NCBI GenBank assembly: GCA_024229395.1
Contig: JAAESM010000016.1
Location: 1-64,000 of the forward strand
Direction: 5' to 3'
Length of the DNA stretch: 64,000 nt
DNA from: Planctomycetota bacterium
Lineage (GTDB): Bacteria > Planctomycetota > UBA1135
Positions 24,297 to 34,173 of the stretch are shown piece after piece. Numbering within the stretch: position 1 is the stretch's first letter; every line of letters starts with the position of its first letter. The notes below the pieces were generated by a model. It made no database searches. It was not told the origin of the DNA and was given only the letters and a program-made list of their open reading frames with translations. The position numbers were made by a program, and so were the translations under genes.

Positions 24297-26426
24297 CTAC
24301 TTAAGACGATCTTTAATCAGCTGCTCCTGAACGTATGCAGGAACGGCCTCGTAGCCAGCTGGCTCCATCGAGAAGGAACCACGCCCCTGGGTCAAACCAC
24401 GGATGGTACCTGCGTAGGAGAACATTTCCGCGATCGGCACCGTGCCGTTGACCTCACGAATCTGACCATCCATGGTCATTTCCTCGATGTTCACACGACG
24501 GGTGTTGAGGTCACCGATGACATCGCCGAGGAAATCCTCCGGCACCTGAACGTTGAGCTTCATGACAGGCTCGAGCACGACTGCGTTGCCTTCCATGGCT
24601 TCGCGGAAGGCGCGTTGCGCGGCCAAGTTGAACGCAAGTTCACTGGAGTCCACATCGTGCGACTTACCGTAGTGCAGTTCGGCTTCGATGTTGACGAAAG
24701 GCCAACCTAGTTGACCACCAGACTTGGAAGCCTCTTCGATACCTTTGCCAACAGCAGGGATGTACTGCTGAGGAACCACACCGCCTTTGGTCGAATCGAT
24801 GAAGTTGGTGTTGGTCTTTGGTGCGTCGGCGCCTTCTTCCAGCTCCCAAGGGCGGAACTTGATGTTGGCTACTGCGTACTGACCGGAACCACCAGACTGC
24901 TTGATCTGCTTACCTTCGATATCGACCTCTTTCATGATGGTCTGACGGTAAGCAACACGTGGCGCGCCAACGTTGACAGGAATCTTGTAGTCACGTGCGA
25001 TACGCGTGGTGACGATCTCAAGGTGAAGCTCACCCATTCCGGAGATGACGGTTTCATCCGTCTCTTCATCGGTAACGATGCGGAAGGATGGGTCTTCGCG
25101 GTGCAACTTACCGAGAAGGTCGCCCAGCTTGTCGCGGTCGCCGGTGGACTTAGGCTCGATCGACATCGAGATCACGGCCTCGGGGAAGGTCATCGACTCA
25201 AGAACGACTGGGTTCTTGTCATCGCAGACGGTGTCGCCAGTGATGGTGTTCTTCAAACCAACAACTGCACAGATCTCGCCGGCATGGACCTCATCCACTG
25301 CCTTACGCTCTGCTGCGTGCATGAACATCAAACGACCAACGCGCTCTTTCTTCCGGGTACGTGGGTTCAAGATGGCATCGCCACGCTTCAGGATGCCTGA
25401 ATAGACGCGGACGAAGGTCAAATCGCCGTTTGGATCAGCGATGGTCTTGAATGCCAAACCGGAGAATGGGGTGTCGGAGTTGGCGTGACGCACGACCTCG
25501 GTCTCCTCATCCTTAGGATCGATACCGACAATCTGGCCCTTATCGATTGGGCTTGGCATGTAGTCGACGACTGCATCCATCAGCGGGTGTACACCCTTAT
25601 CGTGCAGTGCGGAGCCACAGAAAACTGGGACTGCGTGGCCAGCCAAGGTGGCGCGACGGGTGACATCTTTCAGCTCGGCGACGGTGAACTCATCGCCTTC
25701 GAGGAAACGCTCGACCATGTCGTCGTCGACTTCGACGATGTTCTCGATCATTTCAGCGCGACGATCATCGCACAGCTGCTTCATGTCCTCAGGAATCTCC
25801 ATCGGCTCGACGCCAGGGCCATCGCCCTCGGTGAACTTCCAAGCCTTCATTTCGATCAGATCGACCAGACCGGAGAACTCCTTCTCGACGCCGATTGGCA
25901 CCTGCAGACGCACAGCGTTGCAGCCCAAGCGGTGGAGAATGGAATCGAATGCGCGGTCGAAGTTTGCACCGATGCGGTCCAGCTTGTTGATGAAGCAGAT
26001 GCGCGGTACGCCGTAACGGTCAGCCTGACGCCAAACGGTTTCGGACTGGGCTTCTACGCCAGCAACGCCATCGAACACGGCGACTGCACCATCCAGAACG
26101 CGCAACGAGCGCTCCACCTCTACGGTGAAGTCCACGTGGCCTGGCGTATCGATGATGTTAATGCGGTTGCCATTCCACTCACACTGGGTTGCTGCGGAGG
26201 TGATGGTGATGCCGCGGTTCTTCTCGTCCTCCATGTAGTCCATGGTGGCCGCGCCATCATGAACCTCACCAATCTTGTGGGTGATACCAGTGATATAGAG
26301 GATCCGCTCGGTTACGGTGGTCTTACCCGCATCAATGTGGGCCATGATGCCGATGTTGCGGATGTTCAGAAGGCGGTCCTGCTCAGACTTGCTGAGTTCA
26401 GGCGCTTGGATGGTCTCGGTGGACAT
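24297..26426 (-). CDS. fusA: Translation elongation factor G
   Basis: At 709 residues this is a full-length EF-G, the GTPase that drives ribosomal translocation. It shows the G1 loop [10 protein letters not shown], switch residues [10 protein letters not shown]3 DTPGHVDF and G4 FINKLDR. Domain IV follows, with [13 protein letters not shown] and the tip region [10 protein letters not shown]. It is a lone gene here rather than part of the str operon (rpsL-rpsG-fusA-tuf), as in many genomes with split ribosomal clusters or extra EF-G copies. It is divergent from thrB. Confidence 0.96.
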   Translation of the reverse strand: MSTETIQAPELSKSEQDRLLNIRNIGIMAHIDAGKTTVTERILYITGITHKIGEVHDGAATMDYMEDEKNRGITITSAATQCEWNGNRINIIDTPGHVDFTVEVERSLRVLDGAVAVFDGVAGVEAQSETVWRQADRYGVPRICFINKLDRIGANFDRAFDSILHRLGCNAVRLQVPIGVEKEFSGLVDLIEMKAWKFTEGDGPGVEPMEIPEDMKQLCDDRRAEMIENIVEVDDDMVERFLEGDEFTVAELKDVTRRATLAGHAVPVFCGSALHDKGVHPLMDAVVDYMPSPIDKGQIVGIDPKDEETEVVRHANSDTPFSGLAFKTIADPNGDLTFVRVYSGILKRGDAILNPRTRKKERVGRLMFMHAAERKAVDEVHAGEICAVVGLKNTITGDTVCDDKNPVVLESMTFPEAVISMSIEPKSTGDRDKLGDLLGKLHREDPSFRIVTDEETDETVISGMGELHLEIVTTRIARDYKIPVNVGAPRVAYRQTIMKEVDIEGKQIKQSGGSGQYAVANIKFRPWELEEGADAPKTNTNFIDSTKGGVVPQQYIPAVGKGIEEASKSGGQLGWPFVNIEAELHYGKSHDVDSSELAFNLAAQRAFREAMEGNAVVLEPVMKLNVQVPEDFLGDVIGDLNTRRVNIEEMTMDGQIREVNGTVPIAEMFSYAGTIRGLTQGRGSFSMEPAGYEAVPAYVQEQLIKDRLK

Positions 26427-26540
26427 GGTGCTGCGAGTATGTACGGGTAACCCAGTTGGGTCGTTCAGATCCCCTCCTGACGCAAATTTTGAGTTCGCCT
26501 ACGTCGGGGGAAGCCGCTAATTTTAGCGCAAAATCTTCAG

Positions 26541-27461
26541 ATGGCCAGTCCCCGACCCCAACGTCTTCGAGTCCCCGCCTCAACCTCCAATGTGGGGCCC
26601 GGTTTCGACGCCTTCAGCATCGCTCTCGACCTCGATCTCGAGGTGCGCTGGGCGCCTGCTGACAAGTTCACACTGGAACGCTCTGGGGCTATTGCACAGT
26701 CCGATTTGCGCATGGGTCAGGACCCAACTGTGCGTGGAATGCGTCGAGCGGCCACTTTGGCGGCTGTAGAGCTGCCAAGCGGCCATCTCAAGATCTCGGC
26801 GCCCTTCCCACCCGGGCGCGGATTGGGCGCCAGCGGCGCGGGTTTGGTGGCTGGACTGATGCTCGGCAACCGCCTGACCGGAAATAAGCTCAGCGACCAG
26901 ATTTTGCTCGATGAAGCCATCCAATTGGAGGGCAATCCTGAGAATGCCGTCGGCGCCAAGATGGCTGGCGCCCATTGGAGCATCGCTAGCGGCCCGGATC
27001 AGTGGATCCATATGCCGGTGCATCTGCATCGCAATTTGCGCCTGCTGTTGGTGATTCCGCCCTATTCCATGCCGACCAAACGCTCGCGCGAGGCTCTGCC
27101 TACCTCGGTGTCCTTTCAGCGCGCCATGCGTCAGGCCCATCGCCCACCCATCTTGCTGGAGGGTTTGCGCACGCTCAAACCGGATTACATCCGTCTGGGT
27201 GTGGAAGATGACCTGCATGTGGCACCGCGTGTGAAGCTGATGACCGGTGCGCGCGCCATGATGGACTTTGCCTATGAGGCTGGGGCTCTCGGCGCCACCT
27301 TGTCCGGCGCAGGCTCGGCTTTGCTAATCATTTCGCGCACCGGCGAGGTCAGCAATCTGGAAGCGCGGCTACGCAGTAGAGCGCAACGGCTTTGGGGCGA
27401 AGACGGCTTGGTGATGACGGTCAAGACCACCAATCGCGGCGCGCAGTTCCTTAGACCCTAG
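26541..27461 (+). CDS. thrB: Homoserine kinase (GHMP family)
   Basis: This 306-residue GHMP kinase has the N-terminal RVPASTSNVGPGFDAF typical of homoserine kinase. The ATP loop is PPGRGLGASGAG and the C-terminal GHMP motif is GALGATLSGAGSALL. ThrB phosphorylates homoserine on the way to threonine. The start ATG at 26541 gives little leader before the first conserved strand. Its stop TAG lies in a CTAG palindrome that also supplies the stop of the opposing PtsI-like gene. Confidence 0.9.
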   Translation: MASPRPQRLRVPASTSNVGPGFDAFSIALDLDLEVRWAPADKFTLERSGAIAQSDLRMGQDPTVRGMRRAATLAAVELPSGHLKISAPFPPGRGLGASGAGLVAGLMLGNRLTGNKLSDQILLDEAIQLEGNPENAVGAKMAGAHWSIASGPDQWIHMPVHLHRNLRLLLVIPPYSMPTKRSREALPTSVSFQRAMRQAHRPPILLEGLRTLKPDYIRLGVEDDLHVAPRVKLMTGARAMMDFAYEAGALGATLSGAGSALLIISRTGEVSNLEARLRSRAQRLWGEDGLVMTVKTTNRGAQFLRP

Positions 27462-29191
27462 TCTTCCAGCCAACTTGGCGGCAGACTTGCAGCCAACTCA
27501 CTGGCCGTACTGGTGCGGCAAGCAGCTTCAGCCACTCGCTCACAAGTATCCGCGTCCATCTCGGCCAGCATGCCATGAGCTTGGCGCAGAATCGACGCAC
27601 GCACCGAGAAGCGGCGCACGTTGACACCGATCAGCAACTGAGCCAATCCATTCTGAACAAGGCTTTCGCCATAGACACCGATCTCGCACTCCAAGCCTGC
27701 CGCGACTTGCACCAACTTACGCACTGCGCGCAAAACCACCGGGTGAGGATGACGCAAGCGGTTCACCACGCGGTTCTCGAAACTGCGGCGATCGCTCATC
27801 ATCAAGCCTTCGGCCAAGGTATCGAGGCCGACCATCGCGAAATCAGAGCACTGCATCAAGTCACGACCGAGCAAAGCTGCAGCCGGAGTCTCGAAGACCA
27901 CTCCAATCTGTGGCGCATGAGCAACGTCGACGCCTTCCAAGCGCAACTCCTCACGAGCGCGAACAGCAGCGCCACGCACGGCGTTCATCTCGTCACGATC
28001 AACGACATAGGGCACCAAGATACGAGCCACACCGCCTGTGGTTGCGCGCAAGATCGCGCGTAGTTGCAGATCGAGCAGGTCCGTGCGTTCCAGCAACAAA
28101 CGTACGCCGCGCAAACCCAATGCTGGGTTCGGCTCATCATTTGGGAAGAGTGCATCGATTTCCGAAGCCGAGCTCAGGTCAGGCAAACGGAAGGTGACCG
28201 ATTCGGTTGCACCAACCACCTGCTTGTAGAGCACCGACAGGGAGTCCTCGCGCGGACGTGCACGGCGTTGGATCACTGGCAGCTCGGTGCGGAACAGGCC
28301 GATGCTATTGATGCCCATGCGGCGCACCTGTTTGACCTCGCTGGGCGAAGCGGCAGTCGCCTCGAGCACCACTGCGGTGCCGTCGGCCAATGCAGCAGGG
28401 CCTAGCTCTTGCTCGCCTTCGTCGGTGGCGCGCCCTTTGGCCACGCGCACGGCTTCAGAAGTTGGTGCAATCTGCAGCTGCCCGTTATCGCCATCCAGCA
28501 ATACTTCTGTGCCGGCGGCCAGCAGGCCATCGAGATCGCCGACCCCGATCACAGCGGGAATGCCAGCTGCACGAGTCAGAATGGAACCGTGACTATTGAT
28601 GCTGCCATGCTCTGCAACGATGCCAACGATGCCGTTGTCGAGCGCCTCGGTCAGGTCACTCAAGGACAGCTCGCGCACGACCAAGATCCCGCCTGTGCGA
28701 TCGTTCTCAGCAGTGCGCTCAGCGACCGGCTTGGCGAAGCGCAACAAACGCAAAGCGATGTCGCGCATATCGGAAAGTTTGTTGCGCAAGCCCTCGGACT
28801 CAACCACCTCGAAGAGGCGTTCATAGACCTCGAGCATATCCTTCAGCGCGCTCTCAAAACCAAGGCGGTCCTCGGTGATGCGGCTGCGCAGGTCGGCCTC
28901 GATGGTTGGATCCTCCAGCATCTTGAGGTGAGTATCGAAGATGCGGCGCTGCGCTTCGGTGAAATGCTCGCCGAGCTGATTGCGTTGATGGACCAAGGAC
29001 ACGCGAGCAGCACGTGCCACTGAATCCATGCGTGCGAGTTCGCCGTCGACCTCAGCGTCGGCCAAACGACGGGTACCGACTTCTTCAAAACTCTCGAGGC
29101 TGAGATGAACCATGCCGAAAGCAACACCAGGGCTGACGCTCTGGCCGGACAGGGTTCGGGTACTTGGAGGATTATCGACGGGCTGGGACAT
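27458..29191 (-). CDS. ptsI: Phosphoenolpyruvate-protein phosphotransferase (PtsI-like, enzyme I)
   Basis: At 577 residues it has normal enzyme I length. The order is the N-terminal HPr-binding/swivelling part (SPGVAFGMVHL), the phosphohistidine block HGSINSHGSILTRAAGIPAVIG, and the PEP-binding barrel with IGLFRTELPV, NPALGLRGVRLLL, IGVVFETPAA and the end region YGESLVQNGLAQLLIGV. Several conserved enzyme I residues are altered; for example the usual GGxTSHxAIxAR is NSHGSILTRA. No HPr, EIIA or sugar EII gene is in the window. It may serve a regulatory phosphorelay rather than sugar uptake. Confidence 0.85.
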   Translation of the reverse strand: MSQPVDNPPSTRTLSGQSVSPGVAFGMVHLSLESFEEVGTRRLADAEVDGELARMDSVARAARVSLVHQRNQLGEHFTEAQRRIFDTHLKMLEDPTIEADLRSRITEDRLGFESALKDMLEVYERLFEVVESEGLRNKLSDMRDIALRLLRFAKPVAERTAENDRTGGILVVRELSLSDLTEALDNGIVGIVAEHGSINSHGSILTRAAGIPAVIGVGDLDGLLAAGTEVLLDGDNGQLQIAPTSEAVRVAKGRATDEGEQELGPAALADGTAVVLEATAASPSEVKQVRRMGINSIGLFRTELPVIQRRARPREDSLSVLYKQVVGATESVTFRLPDLSSASEIDALFPNDEPNPALGLRGVRLLLERTDLLDLQLRAILRATTGGVARILVPYVVDRDEMNAVRGAAVRAREELRLEGVDVAHAPQIGVVFETPAAALLGRDLMQCSDFAMVGLDTLAEGLMMSDRRSFENRVVNRLRHPHPVVLRAVRKLVQVAAGLECEIGVYGESLVQNGLAQLLIGVNVRRFSVRASILRQAHGMLAEMDADTCERVAEAACRTSTASELAASLPPSWLED

Positions 29192-29570
29192 GGCTTCGCT
29201 GTCAGGTTAACGTGGCGGCTGTCTGGAGGCTTCCTTAATCCACTAGTCAGAAGGCATGTGCCTGGGGATTGGTGCATGAAGCTCAATGGCCGAGCTTCAC
29301 CCGGAATCTCCACCTCGCCCCGTGCGACCCAAGCCGCCTCTTGAACCATGTTGCGGAGCTCACGCCCCTGCTCGCCCCCAAGGTGCTCACAGGTGGCCTA
29401 CTGGGGTGCGCCGGGTGCGAAGGACCTCCCTTTGACGCAGGCAGGCCTCAAATGCTGTTGGGGTTACCCCGATTCATGCTCCTTGGAGCCATCAAATCGC
29501 CCACATCCACAAAGCACCACTCCAACCACTGGTTTCATTTCAGGATTCTAGTATCATTTGCGGCTTGGTT
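29192..29570. other. 379-bp intergenic region without a recognised gene
   Basis: No convincing coding frame is seen. Short hairpins are present: TGAAGCTC/GAGCTTCA at 29277-29299, GGGG-TTA-CCCC near 29460, and GCTCCTTGGAGC near 29480. The conserved cores of SRP RNA, RNase P RNA and tmRNA were looked for by eye and not found. It should hold the ptsI promoter on one side and the tRNA-Pro promoter on the other. Confidence 0.5.
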
Positions 29571-29647
<77 letters not shown>

Positions 29648-29703
29648 GCCCCTCAATCGGGTGACCTCCACCCACTGTTCAGCAAAATCCCGCTGACCAA
29701 CTC

Positions 29704-29738
29704 AAAAAGCCACACACTGCAAAGTGCGTGGCTTTTTT
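29704..29738 (+). terminator. Rho-independent terminator of tRNA-Pro
   Basis: AAAAGCCAC(A)CACT pairs with AGTG(C)GTGGCTTTT around a 4-nt loop, followed by a T-run. It lies about 57 bp after the tRNA-Pro gene. Confidence 0.85.
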
Positions 29739-29898
29739 CAATTTCCCAATCAATGCAGGCTGCAAATACCCCATTGCCCCCTACGGTCGAGATCCTGCAC
29801 TGCACAACTACCCGCCGTGGGACAGCGGCCGTGGGCCGGTTTGCCTGTAGCGCGCCTCTGCAGGCGGTACCCCGCCGAAGCTGAAGCGCGAAAGGGAA

Positions 29899-29930
29899 AA
29901 CCGCCTACCGGCCGAAGCCGAAAGGCGGTT
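29899..29930 (-). terminator. Rho-independent terminator of tRNA-Thr
   Basis: Outer stem AACCGCC/GGCGGTT and inner stem CGGC/GCCG with a CGAA loop. On the minus strand they are followed by TTTTCCCTTT, 5 bp beyond the tRNA 3' end. Confidence 0.75.
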
Positions 29931-29935
29931 AGTTA

Positions 29936-30010
29936 TGGAGCCAGAGACGAGAATTGAACTCGTGACCGCCGCTTTACGAAAGCGGTGCTCTACCCCTGAG
30001 CTACTCTGGC
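29936..30010 (-). tRNA. tRNA-Thr (CGU)
   Basis: Read on the minus strand, acceptor GCCAGAG pairs with CTCTGGC, then discriminator T and encoded CCA. The anticodon stem CCGCT/AGCGG holds a loop with anticodon CGT, reading ACG. The T-arm is ACGAGTTCAATTCTCGT. 75 nt including CCA. Confidence 0.96.
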
Positions 30011-30080
30011 AAAAGAAGAGCCGGTCCACCGCAGCGGACCGGCTCTATTGGGCCGGGTTACGACCCCGCAGGGCAGTAGT

Positions 30081-32069
30081 TTACTGAACCGACACGCCAG
30101 CGGAAAGGTGTCCGCCAGCCATTACGCCGATCGCGCGAGCGCATGCCTCTGCCAGTTCTGCATCACCTTCCATCATTGCCGACTGGAAGACTTCTGCATC
30201 AACTGCAACGCCGGAGCGCGAGTAGAGGTTTGCCAAAGCGCTTGCAGCAGCTGCACGTACCGGAGCATTGCGGCTGGTGTCAGCGACCAAGTTTGCCAAA
30301 GCAGGAGCTGCAGCACCGTCGCCGGCGAAGCCCAAGCCGTGAGCGGCGTACTTAGCGATCATGTCGTCGCGACCGAGGGCACCAGTCATGGCTGCAACAG
30401 CAGCTGCACCGTGGCCATCATGTGCGGCGTGAGCCAAGCCCTTAGCGGCCGAAGCAGCAATCTCGATGTAACGCGCACGCTCAGCATCGAGATCCAAGAA
30501 AGCGCCACTGATGGTGGCAGCATCGAGGCTCTCAACAACGTTGGCATCCAGGTCACCGTTCGACTCGTTGGAGTAGACGAAAACTGGAGTGGAACCAAAA
30601 CGTGGATCCATGCGCAGGTTCTTGATCACGCGGCTTGCGTACAAGTCGGTGAGCGGGTCAGCCAGTACGAAGGCGTCGACGTTAAGGCCGAGGTTCATGT
30701 TGACCAGGCCGTTGGCGCCATCAGCTGCGCGGATGACATCGATGCCGAGGCCAGCCAAGCCAGCTGCCAGTTCCGAAGCGCGACGCTCATCTTGGTCGAT
30801 GATGTGCACGACGCGTTGTGCATCCAATGCCAGCGCCGAAGCAAGGCTGTGGATGACTGCATCGGAGTAGTCGCCCTGGTGAGCCAATGCGATAGCAGCA
30901 CTGTGGCTGACGCTTGGCACCGAGCTGGCCAGTGCGGTCTGAAGACCAGACCAACCTTTACCACCAGCACCATCAAGTGCGCCGATCAGAACTTCAGAAG
31001 CGGCGATGTGGTTGCCGGCGACTGCGTTGTGCAAACCCTGGTTGATGTTTTCGTGGCTGATGGTGAGCAGAGCGTTGTTCTGCGCGGTGAGTTGACCCTC
31101 AAGGTCAGAGCCACCCTTTACCAAGCCTTTCAGGACTGCAACTTCGCTGGCGTAAACCAAAGCGAGGTCAGAACCGGTGTTGGCACCGAGCTCCATGGCA
31201 CGCAGCAAGCAGTGCTTCGCCATCTCTAGCTCAACAACTTCTTGCGGCAGGTCATAGGCCTGAAGGTTGCGACCATCGATGGTCCACAGCACGCCGTAGT
31301 TCTCAACCGAAGCAAGACCCAGCTTTGGATCGTGGTTGAAGTAAGCCAAGCCTTGGCTGGCCATGGCGCTTGCAGGATCACCGCTACTGACCAACGAGGA
31401 GGCCATCGCTTGCACGCTGCCGTTCTCGTCGTTTTGAGCCATGTCAAGAATGCGAGCAGCGCCGCGAGCGTCGCCGAGAGCATTCAGGACGTGCAAGGTG
31501 CCGAGACGAACTTCCACGTTAGTGGAGTGCGTTGCGGCCAACACTGGCAACATGGCGTTGGAGCCCATTCGCGAAAGCGCGTAAACCGCAGCCAGGCGCT
31601 TGCTCTCGTTGGCGTCGCCGAGGGCGGCCACCAATGGAACTGCACCGAAAGGACCGAAGTTCTGGCTTAGGGCGAAGATAGCTTGTGCGCGATCTGCGTA
31701 GCTTTCCGAGAAACAACCCTCGGCAGCAGCAGCGGCAGCAGCTTCGTCACGCATGGTCTCGCGGCCCTCTGTACGGGCTGCGGCGAGAATCTCACGCGCA
31801 AAGGCTTCAAATTCACCCCCAGCTACGAGCAACTCTAAGAGAGCATCTTCGCTGTTGTGGAGCATTTGCAACGCGTCAGCGTTGGCAGGATTGGAGGCGA
31901 CAATCTCTCTAAACTTATTCTTAGCCAAGTCGTAGTTGCCCTGATGGTATGCAGACATGCCCTGATCGAGCAGAGTCTGCGCATCTTGAGCAGAAGCGAA
32001 GTTGACAGAAAAGGTGAAAAGGGATGCACCTACTAGCAGGCGAAGGGCCGAAGTCCGGATGAGGCTCAT
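30081..32069 (-). CDS. Secreted TPR/HEAT-repeat protein with a degenerate receiver-like domain
   Basis: This 662-residue protein has a signal peptide ending FASAQ (residue 28). A TPR unit (residues 30-60, YHQGNYDLAKNKFREIV) is followed by HEAT/armadillo-like repeats (about 125-245). After a helical middle part, residues 418-535 read like a response-regulator receiver fold: VVHIIDQDERRASELAAGL with an acidic pair at 425/427, VDAFVLADPL at the phospho-site strand, and STPVFVYSNE. The phospho-Asp position reads Ala, and the usual Lys after the last strand is not evident. More HEAT-like repeats end the protein. The location should be periplasmic. The function is unknown; a scaffold is plausible. 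Confidence 0.8.
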   Translation of the reverse strand: MSLIRTSALRLLVGASLFTFSVNFASAQDAQTLLDQGMSAYHQGNYDLAKNKFREIVASNPANADALQMLHNSEDALLELLVAGGEFEAFAREILAAARTEGRETMRDEAAAAAAAEGCFSESYADRAQAIFALSQNFGPFGAVPLVAALGDANESKRLAAVYALSRMGSNAMLPVLAATHSTNVEVRLGTLHVLNALGDARGAARILDMAQNDENGSVQAMASSLVSSGDPASAMASQGLAYFNHDPKLGLASVENYGVLWTIDGRNLQAYDLPQEVVELEMAKHCLLRAMELGANTGSDLALVYASEVAVLKGLVKGGSDLEGQLTAQNNALLTISHENINQGLHNAVAGNHIAASEVLIGALDGAGGKGWSGLQTALASSVPSVSHSAAIALAHQGDYSDAVIHSLASALALDAQRVVHIIDQDERRASELAAGLAGLGIDVIRAADGANGLVNMNLGLNVDAFVLADPLTDLYASRVIKNLRMDPRFGSTPVFVYSNESNGDLDANVVESLDAATISGAFLDLDAERARYIEIAASAAKGLAHAAHDGHGAAAVAAMTGALGRDDMIAKYAAHGLGFAGDGAAAPALANLVADTSRNAPVRAAAASALANLYSRSGVAVDAEVFQSAMMEGDAELAEACARAIGVMAGGHLSAGVSVQ

Positions 32070-32177
32070 GTTCTACCCTGGTACGTTTGGGCTCGGGTAA
32101 GTAAGGGAATGCACGGGGCTGCGCACGTTAGTGTGTGCACCGACGTAGGCAACATCATAAGAACGACATAAGTCCGG

Positions 32178-33314
32178 TCAAGCGATGCCTGCCGGACTCC
32201 ACACTCCAAGTACTGCTGGAGCGCTCGCTCCGGTGGTCGTCGGCCACGTGGATGCCTCTCCTAATAGGAAGGCATCGGCCAAAAGGGCGAAAGCGACTGC
32301 TTCACGGAAATCCGGATTCCAGCCGAGATCTTGGTAAGAAAATACGCGAGTTACGCCTAAATGGCGGTCTAAGGCCTCGCGAATCGCCAGATTATGGGCA
32401 CCGCCGCCACACATATAGACCGGGCCGCCCTGCCATCCGGCCACTTTCAAACTACTGGAAACGGACCACGCCACTAACTCCACTAAGGTCGCGAGCAAAT
32501 CCTCGAGGCTGATTTGTGGATGATTTTTGCGAATTTCGGCGACAAAATTTGCGCCAAAAAGTTCCAGGCCGGTGCTCTTCGGCGGTGCCAGAGCAAAATA
32601 TGGGTCGGCTTGGAGCTCGGTCAGGAGGCTCTCATTGATCTGCCCGGAGCGCGCCAGCTCGCCATCACGATCGAAAGCATGGTCACTCTCGGCGCGCATC
32701 AGGGCATCGAGTGGTCCATTGGCTGGACCGGAATCCCACGCCACCGGCGGCCCCTCCGAAGGCAACAAAGTAATGTTGCTGATGCCACCCATATTCAAGA
32801 TGGTGCGTTCCTTGCCACTTCCACTGTGCAGAACCCAATCGGCAAAGGGACTGATCGGCGCGCCTTGTCCACCGCGCGCAATGTCAGCGCTACGGAAATC
32901 ACCAACCACACTGATGCCTGCGGTAGCGGCCATGGTGGACAGGCATCCCAATTGCAAAGTCCCCTCTTTAGGATCGCCGCTGTGATGAAAAACAGTTTGG
33001 CCGTGACTCCCTAAGCAAGTCAGGAAATCACGCGGCACACTGACCGCCGCAAGGAAATCACGCGCGCAACGTCCGAAGAATACTCCGAGTGCATGATGGA
33101 ATCGGGCGACGTCGGCCAAGGTCCATGATAGTGCGACATGGATTGAACGCTGCAGGTCGAGCGGAAACTTGGCGCTGCCTGAATGCAGCAATTCGATGTT
33201 TCGATGCCGTCCGCGGCCATCTACGCGAATCAGCGCAAGGTCTACGCCGTCGGCACTGGTGCCGGAATTGATCCCGAGGATATGGCGAGGCCGCTCGGGA
33301 TCTGCGCTAGGCAT
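32178..33314 (-). CDS. anmK: Anhydro-N-acetylmuramic acid kinase
   Basis: This 378-residue protein shows AnmK motifs: GINSGTSADGVDLALI (ATP-binding start), GSHGQTVFHH, GDFRSADIARGGQGAP, ILNMGGISNIT, DSGPANGPLDALM and CGGGAHN near the end. The enzyme opens and phosphorylates 1,6-anhydroMurNAc to MurNAc-6-phosphate during recycling of cell-wall muropeptides. The LysM protein gene ends 5 bp upstream on the same strand, which supports a cell-wall context. Such a gene implies peptidoglycan turnover in the host. Confidence 0.93.
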   Translation of the reverse strand: MPSADPERPRHILGINSGTSADGVDLALIRVDGRGRHRNIELLHSGSAKFPLDLQRSIHVALSWTLADVARFHHALGVFFGRCARDFLAAVSVPRDFLTCLGSHGQTVFHHSGDPKEGTLQLGCLSTMAATAGISVVGDFRSADIARGGQGAPISPFADWVLHSGSGKERTILNMGGISNITLLPSEGPPVAWDSGPANGPLDALMRAESDHAFDRDGELARSGQINESLLTELQADPYFALAPPKSTGLELFGANFVAEIRKNHPQISLEDLLATLVELVAWSVSSSLKVAGWQGGPVYMCGGGAHNLAIREALDRHLGVTRVFSYQDLGWNPDFREAVAFALLADAFLLGEASTWPTTTGASAPAVLGVWSPAGIA

Positions 33315-33319
33315 ACAAC

Positions 33320-34078
33320 TTATTTAGGAATGGAAAGGACCTGGCCGATCTTCAGCACAGAGTTCTTACCGTTCTTGAGTTGGCTATTGGCCGCAACGAT
33401 GCGTGCGATGCCTTTTTCCTCGTTGTCAGGACCGTAGTAGGTACGCGAGATTTTCCACAGCGAATCACCACTGGAAATCGTGTGGGTGCGACCGCCGCTC
33501 AACTTGACAGAATCCTTGGTCTTGGCACCGGCTTCGCTGACGGAAGCATTACGGCTACCGCGTGCAGGCAAGATCAGTTCATCGCCTGGCTTGATGTTCT
33601 GCGCGGTGACACCTGGGTTCATGTCCAAGATGCCCTGCACAAAACTTGGCTTGCTCGAGCCGAGTTGCTTCTGCGCGATCTCCGACAGGGTGTCGCCAGA
33701 CTCGATGGTGTAGCGACGCACCTCAGGCTGAACGGGACGCTTAGGCGTATTCACCCCTGGCTTCTTGTCGTTCTTGAGGTCGTTGCGAGGATTCACCGGG
33801 CTCAGCGAGATCTCCTGGACCTTTTCGAAGGTCTTCTCTTTGTTGTCGTTCTCGACCGGCTTCACAGGCCATTTGCCTTCGCCCTTGTTGAGCTCAGACT
33901 CCTGGTCTTGGGGATTGTCATTCACAGGTCCCAATGGGATCTCACTATGAATGATTAACGGCGGTGCCTCTGGCGACTCGCCACCACGTGGCTTGAGTCC
34001 CTTGAAGACCACTACTGAGAGAAGCACGCCCACTAGGACGAGAGCACCAATTATGATTTGTTTTTCCAGCCGACCCAT
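33320..34078 (-). CDS. Membrane-anchored protein with two LysM domains
   Basis: This 252-residue protein has one N-terminal membrane helix (IIIGALVLVGVLLSVVVF, 8-25) and a charged, Pro/Lys/Asn-rich linker to about residue 120. Two LysM domains follow at 122-171 (RYTIESGDTLSEIAQKQLG onward) and 198-251 (HTISSGDSLWKISRTYYG onward). LysM domains bind N-acetylglucosamine polymers such as peptidoglycan. No catalytic domain is present, so it is probably a wall-binding structural or adaptor protein. It precedes anmK by 5 bp. Confidence 0.88.
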   Translation of the reverse strand: MGRLEKQIIIGALVLVGVLLSVVVFKGLKPRGGESPEAPPLIIHSEIPLGPVNDNPQDQESELNKGEGKWPVKPVENDNKEKTFEKVQEISLSPVNPRNDLKNDKKPGVNTPKRPVQPEVRRYTIESGDTLSEIAQKQLGSSKPSFVQGILDMNPGVTAQNIKPGDELILPARGSRNASVSEAGAKTKDSVKLSGGRTHTISSGDSLWKISRTYYGPDNEEKGIARIVAANSQLKNGKNSVLKIGQVLSIPK

Positions 34079-34140
34079 GATTTCCTTCCGGTGTGTTCAA
34101 TATATTGTTTGAGAAGCGAAATCCAAGCAAAATCTTGTAC

Positions 34141-34157
34141 CACCACATGTTGTGGTG
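34141..34157 (-). terminator. Small hairpin after the kinase-like gene
   Basis: CACCACA-TGT-TGTGGTG is a perfect 7-bp stem with a 3-nt loop, 17 bp after the kinase-like stop. On the minus strand it is followed by GTACAAGATTTTG, so termination is possible but weak. Confidence 0.35.
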
Positions 34158-34173
34158 ATTAGGTGCCAACCCA

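Noticed and set aside
29192..29570. SRP RNA, RNase P RNA or tmRNA
   Set aside because: None of their conserved core sequences was found by eye on either strand.
29808..30029. Small minus-strand frame across the tRNA-Thr gene
   Set aside because: It overlaps the tRNA and its terminator; no protein features.
30048..31229. Open frame of 393 codons on the plus strand
   Set aside because: Antisense to the TPR/HEAT protein; Cys/Val-rich translation without motif.
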